A DNA stretch of 64,000 bases from positions 7,812,001-7,876,000 of the forward strand of contig NC_067205.1 of NCBI RefSeq assembly GCF_026262505.1, read 5' to 3'. Positions within the stretch are counted from its first letter, which is position 1. Each line of letters starts with the position of its first letter. The DNA is from Trichomonas vaginalis G3. Its lineage: Eukaryota; Parabasalia; Trichomonadida; Trichomonadidae. The translations under genes were made by a program, and so were the position numbers. Below, in pieces: positions 20,892 through 31,541 of this stretch. Below the pieces are notes generated by a model. That model had not been told where the DNA came from. It worked only from the letters and a program-made list of their open reading frames with translations, and made no database searches.

Positions 20892-21652
20892 ATGAACAAA
20901 AACGGAACAGCTAAAATGAATGATAATCAAATTAGAGCAGAAGGTAGAAGGTTATTTAAACGCTTCTATAACATTCCTGATGGTGTTAATCCTAAAACTC
21001 GTAGAAGCTATTTAAATGAAGCAATAGATGCCTATGAAGGATTTGACATTTCATCAGAAAGTGAGAGATTAGCGAGAATGTTAAATGTTAATATTGATTT
21101 CTATTATTGTGATCCTCAACCAGAAGACGTGGACATAAATAAGGTAGACTTTCCATTAGTGGAATCAATAATGATAGATCCAGAATTTGAAACAGTAAAT
21201 ATTTATTAACACAGAGTCCATGTGGAAAACTTCACGCTGACAGAATAACAGACGTTGAAGCACTCACCGGCTATAAAGTTTGTCCATATTGTAAAGAAGA
21301 AGTTTATTCTATCCGTGATGATCCAGAAAGGAAAAACCAAAGAAGATTTTTAAAGCATTGTGAGAAATGTAAAGAAAATAATGGGAGATTAATTCAAGAC
21401 GTTCAGTTGCAAAAGACACAGCAACCATATGCACCACATATTACGAAACAGAAGATATATCAGTGGTTATTAGCTCATAATTTGCAGGAATATTATAAAC
21501 CGACAAGATATTATATTACTTTTGACTTTGAAACATTAGAGACTAAAGAAGAATTACAACTTTCTGAGTGTGCAACTTTGAACGCTTACTTAAAACCATT
21601 CATGGTATCATCAACGGTTAAATTAAATGATAAAACGTATACGAGGAATTTT
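20892..21652 (+). pseudogene. N-terminal part of an outer-element DNA polymerase B
   Basis: The region encodes an N-terminal segment followed by a CGKLH...CPYC...C..C zinc-binding-like part and then YYITFDFETLE, the DFE exonuclease I motif of family B DNA polymerases. It differs from the polymerase B of the inner Maverick, so two lineages are present. The gene is cut off at the left end of the inner Maverick and is broken besides. A T-rich promoter-like stretch precedes its ATG. Confidence 0.7.
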
Positions 21653-21740
21653 AGTTAGTATGGTTAACTTGGGTACGGCGACACTGCGTTCCACCTTACC
21701 CAACATAACCTTAAATATTTACAAAACCATCTGACACATA

Positions 21741-21805
21741 AATGACTTCACTAATGACTTCACTAACGACTTCACTAACATTTTCGCTAACGACTTCACT
21801 AATGA
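21741..21805. repeat. 12-bp tandem repeat in left inner TIR
   Basis: About five units of ATGACTTCACTA and variants (ACGACTTCACTA, ACATTTTCGCTA). The other arm (43455-43530) has one more unit. The difference shows copy-number slippage after the two arms were last equalised. Confidence 0.8.
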
Positions 21806-21842
21806 AAAATAAACGTTCTCACTAACGTTCCCACTAATGTTC

Positions 21843-22169
21843 TCATTTACAAAAGTATTGCAGCGCTTCCCATTGCTGTGCTTCACACAATAGTTCATAT
21901 TCTTCAGTATCGCTGCTGTCACTCCAATCGTCAGAGTCAAAGTCACTGTCAAAATAAATGTTAGTAAGTTTTGACAAAGCTAATGAAACACGCTTACCGT
22001 TTGTATCTATTGCTTTTATATATCTCCCATTATGTTTGTTGTCATAAACGCTCAAACTAACTTTACCCTTTCTCCCTCGTATCTGATAGAATGTATTTTC
22101 ACGAGGAACGAAGAACAAATTCTTGAACTCATGACCGTTGTAGTTTGTTATCTCAATAGTTTTCGTCAT
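21843..22169 (-). CDS. TIR-encoded small protein, left copy (108 aa)
   Basis: Identical to the right-arm copy at 43090-43416. The N-terminal ~75 residues are basic and beta-rich (RGRKGKVSLSVYDNKHNGRYIKAID), and the C-terminus is very acidic (DSDFDSDDWSDSSDTEEYE). No known domain. Its start is preceded by a T-rich promoter-like stretch. Being in the TIR it is present twice, one copy at each end and both reading outward. Confidence 0.7.
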   Translation of the reverse strand: MTKTIEITNYNGHEFKNLFFVPRENTFYQIRGRKGKVSLSVYDNKHNGRYIKAIDTNGKRVSLALSKLTNIYFDSDFDSDDWSDSSDTEEYELLCEAQQWEALQYFCK

Positions 22170-22314
22170 TTATATAAAAATAAAATAAAAAATAAACTTA
22201 AAAATTAATGATATCACCACCCTCACACGTATGAAAACATAGCACAAAAATAAATTTAGGTGAAGTGGTGAGATCTCACCTCTTTTTTCACCTGTTTTTT
22301 TCACCCTGTTGAAT

Positions 22315-22842
22315 TCATTGCTTTATAACTCTCTTCCTTGGTTTCTTTTTAGTTGCTTTCTTCACGTCTGTCTCCAACTTGACTGTCTTTCTTCTTCGTC
22401 CGTAATGATACCAGTTACTTCCACCAGTCAATGGGTCAAATGGTCTTTCGTAAGGGTTTCCATACATTCCATAGGGACCATACGGAAGAACTACTGGTGG
22501 AGAAGAAACATTTTCTTTAGTTCCATCGACTCTATTTAAATGCATTGTTTCACCTTTCATCTGGTCATTAAAGTCTTTTGCGTGTTTTGCAAACTCATCG
22601 TCCTTTCCTAAAGCATTTTCTGACTCAGTCGCAACCAAATTGGATGCTTTATTTATGAGCCCTATTTTATTTAATCTTAACTTCTTTGCAACCCAGCCTC
22701 CAATCTTCCCTTTATTTGCATCTAATGTCTTTGAAACCCTTCCTCCACTCATTTTATTTACTGCGTCATAAGCTCCAAGTGCTTTTGCTCCAAATGCTAA
22801 TGCTTTTGTTCCCATTGCGCCTAAAGCTGCCCAAGCTACCAT
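22315..22842 (-). CDS. Small virion-type protein: hydrophobic Gly/Ala N-terminus, basic tail (175 aa)
   Basis: Residues 1-30 are Ala/Gly-rich and hydrophobic (MVAWAALGAMGTKALAFGAKALG), the middle is polar, a PYGPYGMYGNPYERPFDP segment follows, and the last ~30 residues are Lys/Arg-rich. This resembles the small membrane-active or core proteins (pVI/pX-like) of adenovirus-type virions and Polintons, but the link is by general make-up only. It is packed end to end with the next gene upstream (stop and start codons adjoin), as in a virion-protein cluster. Confidence 0.6.
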   Translation of the reverse strand: MVAWAALGAMGTKALAFGAKALGAYDAVNKMSGGRVSKTLDANKGKIGGWVAKKLRLNKIGLINKASNLVATESENALGKDDEFAKHAKDFNDQMKGETMHLNRVDGTKENVSSPPVVLPYGPYGMYGNPYERPFDPLTGGSNWYHYGRRRKTVKLETDVKKATKKKPRKRVIKQ

Positions 22843-23067
22843 TTACACCATATTAAAATCATCTCTCTTCAATATTATCTCATAAAAGTTCTCGTTACTG
22901 GAGAAAGTCAATGAAACATAAGCGTTCTCACGGGCTTCGCCCTCACCGCTTTGCGGTCTATCTAACTTCTTTCTTATATCATCTATACGCTTCAAAATGT
23001 CTGAACAATTGCTAACATCTTCTACAACAGTTATTTCATCATGAATGACCTTCAAGAACAAGCTCAT
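22843..23067 (-). CDS. Unknown small protein (74 aa) carrying a mini-repeat insert
   Basis: Short acidic/charged protein with no recognised domain. The segment DRPQSGEGEAREN is encoded by a paired-hairpin mini-repeat (22931-22957) that also occurs elsewhere in the Mavericks, so it looks like a tolerated in-frame insertion. The gene abuts both neighbours. Confidence 0.5.
   Translation of the reverse strand: MSLFLKVIHDEITVVEDVSNCSDILKRIDDIRKKLDRPQSGEGEARENAYVSLTFSSNENFYEIILKRDDFNMV
22931..22957 (-). repeat. Paired-hairpin G+C mini-repeat
   Basis: On the minus strand it reads CCGCAAAGCGG then GGGCGAAGCCC separated by three bases: two tiny hairpins side by side. It is in frame in the 74-aa gene. 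Similar units occur at 25893, 35250, 38902, 40280 and 43810. Confidence 0.6.
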
Positions 23068-23949
23068 TTAATATGCTATTAAAATCATCTCAATAATGAG
23101 TCCATCCTTTCCATCTTTAGGTAGCACAACATCTTTCATTGAAGAAGGTTCGACAAGTCTTATGTTAAACTTACTGACAAAGTTTGTTATACTATAATGC
23201 TTCGGCGGCGAATACATGTAGTTTGAAAGACATAATATAGATTCTTCAGCAAATTCACTTATACTGGATTTTATAACAATGTTCTCACGAGACCAAATAC
23301 CACCAATTGACAATCTTGTAAGCAATCCTGCTGAACCTTCTACTGTAAACGTCGATGGTAACATTCCACGAAGGTCATCTATTGACATCGTTGAGTCACT
23401 GTATTTAAATATTTTCTTAAAGCAATCGTCATTATCTAACCATGCAATAGCTTTGAAGTTTTCATTCGAATATACATCTGCTTCATTAAATGTAAAACCT
23501 GACTTCTTTGCAGAGAGACTTTAAAATCTATTGAGTTTGTTTCAAAATTATATGCTATGGTAACTTCTGAAGGTAATGGATGCCCTTCCGCAGTCAGTTG
23601 TTCTCTCACTACCGTTTGAAGCTTTGTATTAAAAACTTTCATGTCATCTCCTGTATCTAAGTTCACATACACAGCAACAGGGAAAACTATCTTGCTTCTT
23701 TGTTTCATCATTATATCTCAAAACATTAAAGTTCTTCAATAATATTGTTCTTCCTGCTGGAATACTTCGAACCTGTCTGATTTCAATAGCTTTCTCACCT
23801 CCTACATACTCTACCCAGTGTCTTGGATATTCATAAGTATACTGACTTTCTTGAATTTTGGTTGGTTTCATCATAACATGTTCATAGTATATCTTTATAC
23901 TCTTGTCAGTTAGACTCGGTGCTATGTTCTGAATATTTCTGACTTGCAT
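23068..23949 (-). pseudogene. Virion-like protein of the GIW(S/D)R type, broken
   Basis: The region encodes, in more than one frame, a protein with EYPRHWVEYVGG near its start and GIWSRENIVI, then KHYSITNFV and a GLIIEMILIAY end. These blocks match, in the same order, the whole gene at 38930-39787 (FPTDWIVNINEEKYIGI, GIWDRKQAIL, KYYKLTGF, CLYIEAQLLNS), so the two are paralogues. A minor capsid or penton-like role is inferred from this and from position. Broken in about two places. Confidence 0.6.
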
Positions 23950-23965
23950 TTTTAATGGAGATAAA

Positions 23966-24844
23966 ATGAAGCATTTAATACATGACGTAGATGAAGACAT
24001 GAATGAAACTACAGACAAACTTAACTCTTCTCTCATTCTTCCTTTCAGTAAGGACTATGAGTTCTGTTCAAATGGTGTTTATTTCTATTGTGGAAAGATG
24101 GGTTCAGGTAAGACATTTAACCTCATTCGTCATATACTCATAACAGAGCGTTTAGGAAACGACTCTTACTATGACCAAATCATTATATCAGCAACTTCAG
24201 ACTCTATGGATCAACAGCGAAAACATTTATGTCAAAAGTTCAAGCCTCTGTCGTTAAAGTTCCAGACAGTGAACTCATTGAATTTCTTCAACGTTACATT
24301 CGACGTAAGAGGAAAATATGCCATCGTTGAATTTATACAGTCAGGAATGCAAAAGACTTCTGAGGAGATGGAAAGAATTATTGACAAACACCACTTACGT
24401 CAATACTCAGGAGTTTACGATATGAAACGACTTACAAACTACATTCTGTCAAAACTTTCAAAATACCCCTTCAAAAAATATCCTCAAACACTTTCGTTTG
24501 TGACGACTTCGCCGGAAAAGGTTTAGTGTCAAAGCCAGACTCACCATTAGCTAACATCATTACTAAAGTCAGACATTACCACTTAACTGTAGCAATACTT
24601 ATGCAAACATGGAGTTTTAGCTTTAAACATAAAACGTCTCATAACTGACTTCGTTATCTTTCAAGGTTTCTCACGCTATGATATTGAACTCATTTGGAAA
24701 CAGTCAGGTATAACATTACCTTTTGAAGAAATTTGGGAAGCATATAAGTCTCTCATCTCTCCTCGTTCATACCTTGAGATTCATATCATGACTAATACCA
24801 TTAAAGTCAAAAATATTCCATGGGAACGACCAACATTGTTTTAA
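23966..24844 (+). pseudogene. FtsK/HerA-type genome-packaging ATPase, broken
   Basis: Encodes a P-loop GKMGSGKT about 40 residues from the start (YFYCGKMGSGKTFNLIRHIL), followed by a Polinton-type packaging ATPase body; the part after ~24,500 continues the family in other frames. It reads divergently from the virion-like gene to its left, with only ~16 bases between start codons. The family drives DNA into capsids. About three breaks. Confidence 0.75.
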
Positions 24845-25233
24845 AGTTTAACCTTCAATTGACTGATGGTAAACAAATTCCATGCATCTCTGTCGCCATT
24901 TCTGTTAATATTTTTGCTGTCATTCATATCATCCACTTCCCCATCCGTTAGCTTTTGAGGATATGCGTTAGAATAGCTGTTCTTAAATGAAGGCTTTTCA
25001 CCTTTGAGAGCATAAACTCTATAACTTTCTGCATACTTTATGTTTGAACCTCCTGAGCCATCATTGACATAAATTTTTATAGGCTTCCACCCTTTGTTCA
25101 TATTCCTGCTTCTTCCCTTAGCTCTTTTGTTCAGTAGTTCTACATCTTTATACACAGCACCTGTCTCAGTGAATTCAACAATATTTTCATTCGTTAGCTT
25201 TACATTCAAACCCTTGTCGAGTATATTGTTCAT
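24841..25233 (-). CDS. Unknown Maverick protein (~130 aa)
   Basis: Starts at MNNILDKGLNVK. It is charged and beta-rich, with WKPIKIYVNDGSGGSNIKYAESYRVYALKGEKPSF in the middle. No recognised domain. It overlaps the tail of the ATPase region on the opposite strand by a few bases. Confidence 0.5.
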   Translation of the reverse strand: MNNILDKGLNVKLTNENIVEFTETGAVYKDVELLNKRAKGRSRNMNKGWKPIKIYVNDGSGGSNIKYAESYRVYALKGEKPSFKNSYSNAYPQKLTDGEVDDMNDSKNINRNGDRDAWNLFTISQLKVKL

Positions 25234-25266
25234 TTCATACATATAAAAGGTTTTTATTCTATATGA

Positions 25267-25881
25267 AATGAGAAGCAAATCCATCTTAGCTGGTGCGTTA
25301 ATGTTCCAATTGAACCAACATCAAATGTTGACTCACGAACGACAAACAATATTGTCATAAAGAACTATAGTTCAGAGTGTTTGAAAGAAAAAGAACCAGA
25401 ACTTAAGTCGGTGAATTTAAACACAGCTTCAAACGCTAACGCTACATCAGATGTTAAGTTAGAGTATCCACCACTGGACCAAATTCTTTCAAGAGAAGCC
25501 AACGACAACCCTTACACAAATGTTCAAACAAATCCTTCAGATAACGTAGACCATTACCTTCTTCAGTTATACCAAACAATTTTACTCAAAGACGATAAGA
25601 AGCTTTTGATAAATCTTATAAGTAAGAACCAAATAATTCTAACAAAGGAGGACCTTGAAAATGTTATATCACGAATAACAGGAAAGCAATGTGTCATTGA
25701 CTATCTCGACCCTGAAATCGAATGCTGTGGTCAAACGCCAATATTCATGAAAATAGGTAACATCCGCATCATTGAAACACCAGGAACTACAGGAGTTGAG
25801 TTTAAGTATAAATATTCGAACGAATATACAAAACTTTCAACAGAATATAAACTTTGTTTGAAATATGTTTTAGTAAATTAA
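25267..25881 (+). pseudogene. Unknown Maverick gene, probably broken
   Basis: A reading region whose longest part gives ~166 residues (KSVNLNTASNANAT...CLKYVLVN). The second half is well structured (LINLISKNQIILTKEDLENVISRITGKQCVIDYL). No known domain. Divergent from the gene on its left. Confidence 0.5.
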
Positions 25882-25892
25882 AGCAGTCAGGA

Positions 25893-25925
25893 GGGCTCTT
25901 TGAGCCCATCTTGGCGCTTTGCGCC
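25893..25925. repeat. Paired-hairpin G+C mini-repeat
   Basis: GGGCTC-TTT-GAGCCC followed by GGCGC-TTT-GCGCC in a short intergenic gap between convergent genes. Same two-hairpin design as the other mini-repeats, with a different stem sequence; here it could act as a bidirectional terminator-like structure. Confidence 0.55.
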
Positions 25926-25942
25926 GTCAGTCAAAAAAAATT

Positions 25943-26185
25943 TCAAGTTAGCAATTTGTAATATCTATCCAAAACTTCTTCAACAGTATCGAACTCATCT
26001 TCATAATGCAAACCTAATCTTATTGACTTGGTGCAGTTTTCACTAACACAATATTTTTCTGTTCTCTTGACTGACATAACTAATTCATTTGTTTCATCAA
26101 ACAGCAACAACCAAAGTTCATGACCTAATACATAACATTCATACTTTATATTTTTAGCTCTGAGTTCTCTTGTAAGCTGTTGCAT
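25943..26185 (-). CDS. Unknown small protein (80 aa)
   Basis: Compact sequence MQQLTRELRAKNIKYECY...LDRYYKLLT with three Cys. No recognised domain. It slightly overlaps the end of the next gene upstream on the same strand, in the style of compact viral gene packing. Confidence 0.5.
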   Translation of the reverse strand: MQQLTRELRAKNIKYECYVLGHELWLLLFDETNELVMSVKRTEKYCVSENCTKSIRLGLHYEDEFDTVEEVLDRYYKLLT

Positions 26186-26922
26186 TTAATATTTTCTAAA
26201 AAGTCAACTTCAACAGTCATTCGCACTGGTGCCTTCAGTTCTACAGGCTCTCCTTGAAAGTCAACAAGTCTGAATTGCATGTCTTTCAAATTATGAGGAC
26301 TAATGCGAACCCATTTACCTAAATGAGTTGCTATGACAGGAACGTTTGGAATGAACATTGAATTGACTGCATAACAGAAGGATTTATATTCTACTGAACC
26401 TTTACTATTAACTCCTGAAATGCCTGTGACATTAGCTATTTTAGACTCAATGTATAAACAATTACCATAACATACGTATGGAACAGATTTCATCTCAATC
26501 GTTTTGTCAACACTTTTCAAAGGAAATGTCATATGGTATGCACCCAAAAGAAGTTGTACTCTATGACTCATTCTTGGTATCTTAAACTCCTTCGCATAAC
26601 TGAACTTCAAAACTCCTGCAATAAGTTTAACATTCATTAAGTTTTCTTCGTTATCCTTGTTTATTGTAGTATTTATGAGAGCATTTAACACTCCAGCTAA
26701 TGTTTCCATCTTATATTCTACATTATTGTGAAATCTTATTTCGTGCTTCTTTCCATCTATTTCAATCTCCATGAAATCTGTTTCATCTGTTATAACGAAT
26801 GAAGCGATAGTATTGAAGTCAACCATTCTGAATGCAAGCGCCTCATTCTGTAGACCTAAGTTTGTTTGTAGCTTTACTGTCCCGTATTCGTTTGGGTCTG
26901 TACTTTGCAAATAGAACAACAT
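26146..26922 (-). CDS. Virion-like protein (~258 aa)
   Basis: Start at MLFYLQSTD is preferred, leaving a short gap to the divergent fibre module. Beta-rich throughout, with LLGAYHMTFPL, VPYVCYGNCLYIES and, near the end, NLKDMQFRLVDFQGEPVELKAPVRMTVEVDFLE. The latter is similar in style to the C-terminal strands of Polinton and virophage minor virion proteins (NxxFRLVDxxGxPV). Role in the capsid or as the base for the fibre is inferred. The gene looks whole. Confidence 0.6.
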   Translation of the reverse strand: MLFYLQSTDPNEYGTVKLQTNLGLQNEALAFRMVDFNTIASFVITDETDFMEIEIDGKKHEIRFHNNVEYKMETLAGVLNALINTTINKDNEENLMNVKLIAGVLKFSYAKEFKIPRMSHRVQLLLGAYHMTFPLKSVDKTIEMKSVPYVCYGNCLYIESKIANVTGISGVNSKGSVEYKSFCYAVNSMFIPNVPVIATHLGKWVRISPHNLKDMQFRLVDFQGEPVELKAPVRMTVEVDFLENIKCNSLQENSELKI

Positions 26923-26939
26923 TTTATTCTCATTAAAAT

Positions 26940-29934
26940 ATGAGTATAGCTGCATATGCGTATGAAGCTGACAGAGCTAAACGTTTATATTTTGGTCAAT
27001 ACTCTCTCACACTTACTGACAAATATATTGTTATCACTGATGGAAATACTGAGAAATACATAACATGGAAGGACTATGAAAAGTTTGACCCTATTTTAAC
27101 TCCATGTACTATGCCATTTATAAAGGACGGTGAAATTATTGAAAAAGATAATACAACCGTATATAGGTCTGTTTATGAAGCATTAGAATATATGTTGAAT
27201 CATAACCCAAAAAGATTTGACCCAAGCACTACACCATGTGCAATGCCTTTTATTAAGGACGGTGAAATCGTAAGAGTTCCGGATTCAACGGTTTACACAG
27301 CTGTTCAAAACAGTTTACAAAACATTTTAGCGAATATCTTTAATTCAGAAACTACAGAAATAAAATTACCATATATAACAGATGCTAAAGAAATTAAATC
27401 AAAAACGACAACATTATTTACGTCACTTAATGATTTAATGACTTATATCATTAATATTCCTGCACCAACTACAGCATTTGATCCAAACTCGACGGTTTGC
27501 AGTGTACCTTTCATAAATGACAGTTCATTAATTACTTTAAGGGATTCGACAGTAAATGAATCATTAAAGGCGTCATTAATGAAAATCATTGATTTTAACT
27601 CATTCACGAATACATATAATTCATTCATTAATGTTTCATATGCTTCTAAAGAAGGTGAGCCAAAAACTATCGATAAAGCGGTGTATGAAATAAAAGCATC
27701 AACGACGAAATTGAATTCGTTAACTTTTGACGGTGATAGTTTCGTTAATGACATAACATCGGGGAAAACAATTTTAACGAAAGAATATTTAAAATCTCAT
27801 GTTAGTGAGTTCGTTGAAATTGAAAAAGAAGGTGGAATTAAGTTCGATCCACTGAATTTCATTTTCAGCTTAGCGAATGCGGGTGTTAGTTTCGCTGAAT
27901 GGACAACTATACAGAGTGAAATAAATGCAATATGGACGTTTTTGGGGTCAAAAGCGGGAAGGGTGAGCTTGTAAATGCTGCAAGAACATTAGGTGAAACA
28001 GGAAATTTTGTAGATGGTTTTAAAAGACTTGTTTCAAATGTTTTAACAAACACAAAGAAATTATTTAGATATACCGTACATAACGGACGGATTTTCGAAC
28101 AGATAGCAACAAACCCTCCGGTTATGGCTGCGTTGATGATGGTTAGAGATATAAAACCACGTAACGACGGGAACGAAGAACATGAACAACAGGATACTGG
28201 TCGGGTTATTCGAGACATTAAAAACGTGTATCCTGAAGTTATTGATTTATTTAGAGGAGTTAATGATTCAATTTCAAAACATTCTATAACCCTCGATGAA
28301 GAGAATAAATTAACAGATTATATATTCGTCATTATTGCAGAATTAATGAAGAGAATAAATGAAAAAGGAATTGGTGATATCATTAATGTCAGCGATGTAA
28401 TGATGAAAAAAATTTTGACTCATTATTTACAAAACCGAAAACAGAATATAGTCTTTATGACGTAATTACCGAATTAATGAAAAAGATTAATGATAATAAG
28501 AGTTCTGGCGGAAGAGTTGAATTAGAAGTGAATGATGTTAATGAGAAATTAGCCGAAAAAGCAGACAAAAATGAGCTTTTAGCTCTGAGTGATAAAGTCA
28601 AGAACCACGTTCATTATATAACTTCAGACGAACAGATTATAACGGACTACCATGGATATTTAACACGAAGTGATGAAGCGAAGACAAAAAATGTTAATGA
28701 AAGAAGATATAAATACATTCGTGCTAAAGGTTATGACATAAGCTGTACTGTACAGTATGATGTAGCTAAAGCACCAGAAGCATTTGGTTATACCGGTGAA
28801 ATTTATGCCTCTACTTTCAATGTTAACGGTGTATTAGTTGAACCAAGATTTACTTTGAGAGTTAAGTCAAAAATAACGTTTGAAGATGCTATTAAAAGTA
28901 AAGCTGACAAAGTTGAACTCGAAGCAATGAACAAAGTTTTGAAATCTCATAAACACAACATCTCCGATATAAATGAACTTCAAGCTACATTAGACAGTAA
29001 AGCCGACAAGAACCATACACATGAATCCTTCACTACTGTTAGAGCAGACGACATAATATTGAACTATACCCTTGGTTCAAGTGCACCTTTAGAGAATCCA
29101 AGTACAAGCGTAAAAGATACACTAACAATTTAGATAACAGATGTATGAACATTGAAGGTCATCAGAAACTTTGAAGCATACGAACTACCAGCAATGTTAG
29201 ATAAGAAAGCAGACAAAACTTATGTAGATGAAAATTATACAAAGAAGTCGGAAGTAAATGCTGCGCTTAATGGAAAAGCCGACAAGAACCATACACATGA
29301 AGAATTTCAAACAATCAAGATTAAAGAAATTAAAGCATGCATCGAAATAGTAACAAAAACAGGAAGAAACGGTGCAACTGTACAAGAACAAAGAATTTAT
29401 CCTCCTACTTTTCCTAATGGTTTAATAACAAACAATATAAATATTGTAGAAGGCAATAAAGCTATAAACGTTAAACATGAACTTCTAACAATGAAGGCCC
29501 AGATTCTTCAAACCATATATTCTGTTGGTTCTATTTATACGTCAATGAATTCAACAAATCCAGAAACAGTTTTAGGTTTTGGTACTTGGGAACAGATTGT
29601 AGACAAATTCTTATACTGTGCTAACTCTTCAAAGCAAACAGGGGGTTCGAAGAAAATTACTGAAGCAAACTTACCTGCGCACACTCATACAGGAACGACA
29701 AACTTTTCTGGCGACCATAGCCACTCATTACGAGACCACCCATTATACAACTCAGAATATAAAGCTGGCAATGATGTTTTATCTCCATCTTATAACAATT
29801 CAGCAAAAAAGACTTTTCGACAAACTGAACCAGGAGGAAATCATGTCCATACTTTCACAACAAATCCAACAGGAAGTGGAGCAGACTATATGCCACCTTA
29901 TATGACGGTTTATGCATGGGTTAGAACGGCCTGA
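26940..29934 (+). pseudogene. Phage-tail-fibre-like module, broken in about three places
   Basis: The first part has at least three repeats of a ~40-residue unit (FDPxxTPCxMPFIKDGEIxxxxxxTVYxxxxxxL). The middle and end contain KADKNHTHE units typical of bacteriophage tail fibres, occurring more than once. The last ~130 residues are a clear phage collar/Gp10-type tip domain: YSVGSIYTSMNSTNPETVLGFGTWEQI, then ANLPAHTHTG, then PPYMTVYAWVRTA. Known relatives of this tip bind or shape receptor-contact ends of phage fibres. Here it stands between the virion-like genes and the integrase, so a capsid fibre is a reasonable inference. Confidence 0.75.
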
Positions 29935-29992
29935 AAGTCCTGAGCTCCAAAAGAGCGAACAGCATGAAATTACTAAATTTAACTTTACATAA

Positions 29993-31078
29993 ATGAGCTT
30001 GAAAGAAGTATTCGAACAACATCCATGGAGGTCATTTAAGAAGTTCAATGAAGCTGCAAAGAGTTGGGGATTTACTAACAGAGCTGAAGTGAAAAGGTTC
30101 TTTGACAAAAATGTTGTACATCAAACAAAAATAAACCCTTACGACTACTTTTTACCAATTTACTCCAACACTCCTGACGCATACCAATTTGACACTCTCA
30201 TTCAAAGCAGAAAAGGAGGACATAAACCATTCCTCATCTTCATTAATGTTAACACTCGTAAAGCATATGCATATCCAATGAGGAATAAAGGAACTCGTGA
30301 AGTGTTAAGAGTTTTACAAAAGTTTGTAGCAGAACATAGCCCAAGTACTTTAACATCAGACCAAGACAGTGCATACCTCAGCAATGAAATCACAGATTTT
30401 CTCATTAAGCATAACATAACTCACTACACTACTGAAGACCATAACCATAACATACTCGGCATCATAAACCGCTTCATAAGGACTCTCAGAGATTTAAACC
30501 AAGAGCGAGACTTTACCGAAGAAACAATGAAACATTTTCTCGAAGTATATAATTCCTCAACACATTCTACAACAGGACATACACCAAATTCAATGACACA
30601 ACAACAAGAAGAAAAGTATATACAAAAGAAACGAAGTCAAACACAAAATATCAGAAATTCAACACAATTTACCCTCATTCCTGGTACAAAAGTTCGTGTA
30701 GTTCTTGACGACAAACCGTTGACAAAGAAACGTTTAAGGTTAAGTAGAAACTATTATATCGTAGACTCTACGCAAGGTAATGGATATCTTATAAAAGCTG
30801 CTGACGACTCTATTGCACTTTATCCTCGTCAGAAATTAGTTGAAAGTAGTAATGGCAAACTTGCTGAAACCATTGACGAAGCAAAGCGAGGAGTGGTTAT
30901 TGAAATACTTGGCTATAACATAAACGATGACACTTATAAAGTAAGATATGAAGGAGGCGTTGAAGATGTTATACCATCTAAGAACTTGAGAGAGTCAAAG
31001 CCAACACATCTGGGACCATTAGAGCGGGAGTACTGGAAAGACAAAAATAAGCCAGAAAGAATAAGAAAATTCTTCTAA
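29993..31078 (+). CDS. Maverick retroviral-type integrase with chromodomain-like tail (361 aa)
   Basis: The core holds the DDE-type integrase fold: YQFDTLI, HKPFLIFINVNTRKAYAYPM, SDQDSAY and NHNILGIINRFIRTLRDLN, followed by HSTTGHTPNSM. The C-terminal ~70 residues (VVIEILGYNINDDTYKVRYEGGVEDVIPSKNLR) look like an SH3/chromodomain-type tail. It should insert the element and generate the 5-6-bp target duplications seen. The gene looks whole. Confidence 0.9.
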   Translation: MSLKEVFEQHPWRSFKKFNEAAKSWGFTNRAEVKRFFDKNVVHQTKINPYDYFLPIYSNTPDAYQFDTLIQSRKGGHKPFLIFINVNTRKAYAYPMRNKGTREVLRVLQKFVAEHSPSTLTSDQDSAYLSNEITDFLIKHNITHYTTEDHNHNILGIINRFIRTLRDLNQERDFTEETMKHFLEVYNSSTHSTTGHTPNSMTQQQEEKYIQKKRSQTQNIRNSTQFTLIPGTKVRVVLDDKPLTKKRLRLSRNYYIVDSTQGNGYLIKAADDSIALYPRQKLVESSNGKLAETIDEAKRGVVIEILGYNINDDTYKVRYEGGVEDVIPSKNLRESKPTHLGPLEREYWKDKNKPERIRKFF

Positions 31079-31159
31079 ACTTTTTCATTAGATGTAAATC
31101 AGACATGAATGAGAACAGTCATGATATCATTAATGGTACCATAAATTTACACCAAAAAT

Positions 31160-31312
31160 ATATTTTAGGTGAAGAGGTGAGATCTCACCCGTTTTTTCAC
31201 CTCTTTTTTCACCCTCATGAATTTTCATGAATGTTTTCATAAATTTACACCAAAAATAATGTTTAGGTGAAGAGGTGAGATCTCACCCGTTTTCTCACCT
31301 CTTTTTTCACCC
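31160..31312. repeat. Two tandem copies of the palindrome-cored repeat
   Basis: Each ~50-bp copy has the 14-bp palindrome GGTGAGATCTCACC (31176-31189 and 31274-31287), a GGTGAAGA arm before it and two TTTTTTCACC arms after it. The arms can pair with one another to form a larger hairpin. They sit just after the integrase gene and share flanks, showing a ~98-bp direct duplication. Confidence 0.85.
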
Positions 31313-31339
31313 TCATGAATTTTCATGAATGTTTTCAGT

Positions 31340-31402
31340 GTCACCACGTCACCATGTCACCAGGTTAATTAACTTCTCTTAAAAATGATGACAACATGAC
31401 AT
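31340..31402 (+). repeat. Left copy of an inverted repeat bracketing the KilA-N block
   Basis: GTCACC-rich sequence followed by AGGTTAATTAACTTCT and an ATGATGACAACATGACAT stretch. Its reverse complement is at 34424-34493. Together with the palindrome-cored repeats this frames the segment 31.4-34.2 kb on both sides. Confidence 0.75.
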
Positions 31403-31489
31403 TTAGAGAACTAGCCCGGAAATAAATTTTATCGTTTATGTTTACGTTAATGTTTCGTAAATGTTTTCATGAATTTCCTTAAGATAGAA

Positions 31490-31541
31490 AAAATAAAACT
31501 AACTTTATTTTTATTTATTTTTTTTATTTTGTATAAAAGAT
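31490..31541 (+). promoter_or_regulatory. T-rich Maverick promoter-like module
   Basis: AAACTAAC followed by a long TTTATTTTTATTTATTTTTT run and TTTTGTAT just before the ATG at 31542. Closely similar modules precede genes at 32633, 33334, 19736, 20892 and 43090. It differs from the host TCA-type initiator. Confidence 0.6.

Larger units (their letters stand above)
21653..22347 (+). repeat. Left inverted repeat of inner Maverick (695 bp)
   Basis: Reverse complement of 42912-43618 (707 bp). The 12-bp length difference equals one unit of a 12-bp tandem repeat (ATGACTTCACTA type, 21741-21805). It contains a small gene and one copy of the GGTGAGATCTCACC palindrome (22267-22280). Confidence 0.92.
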
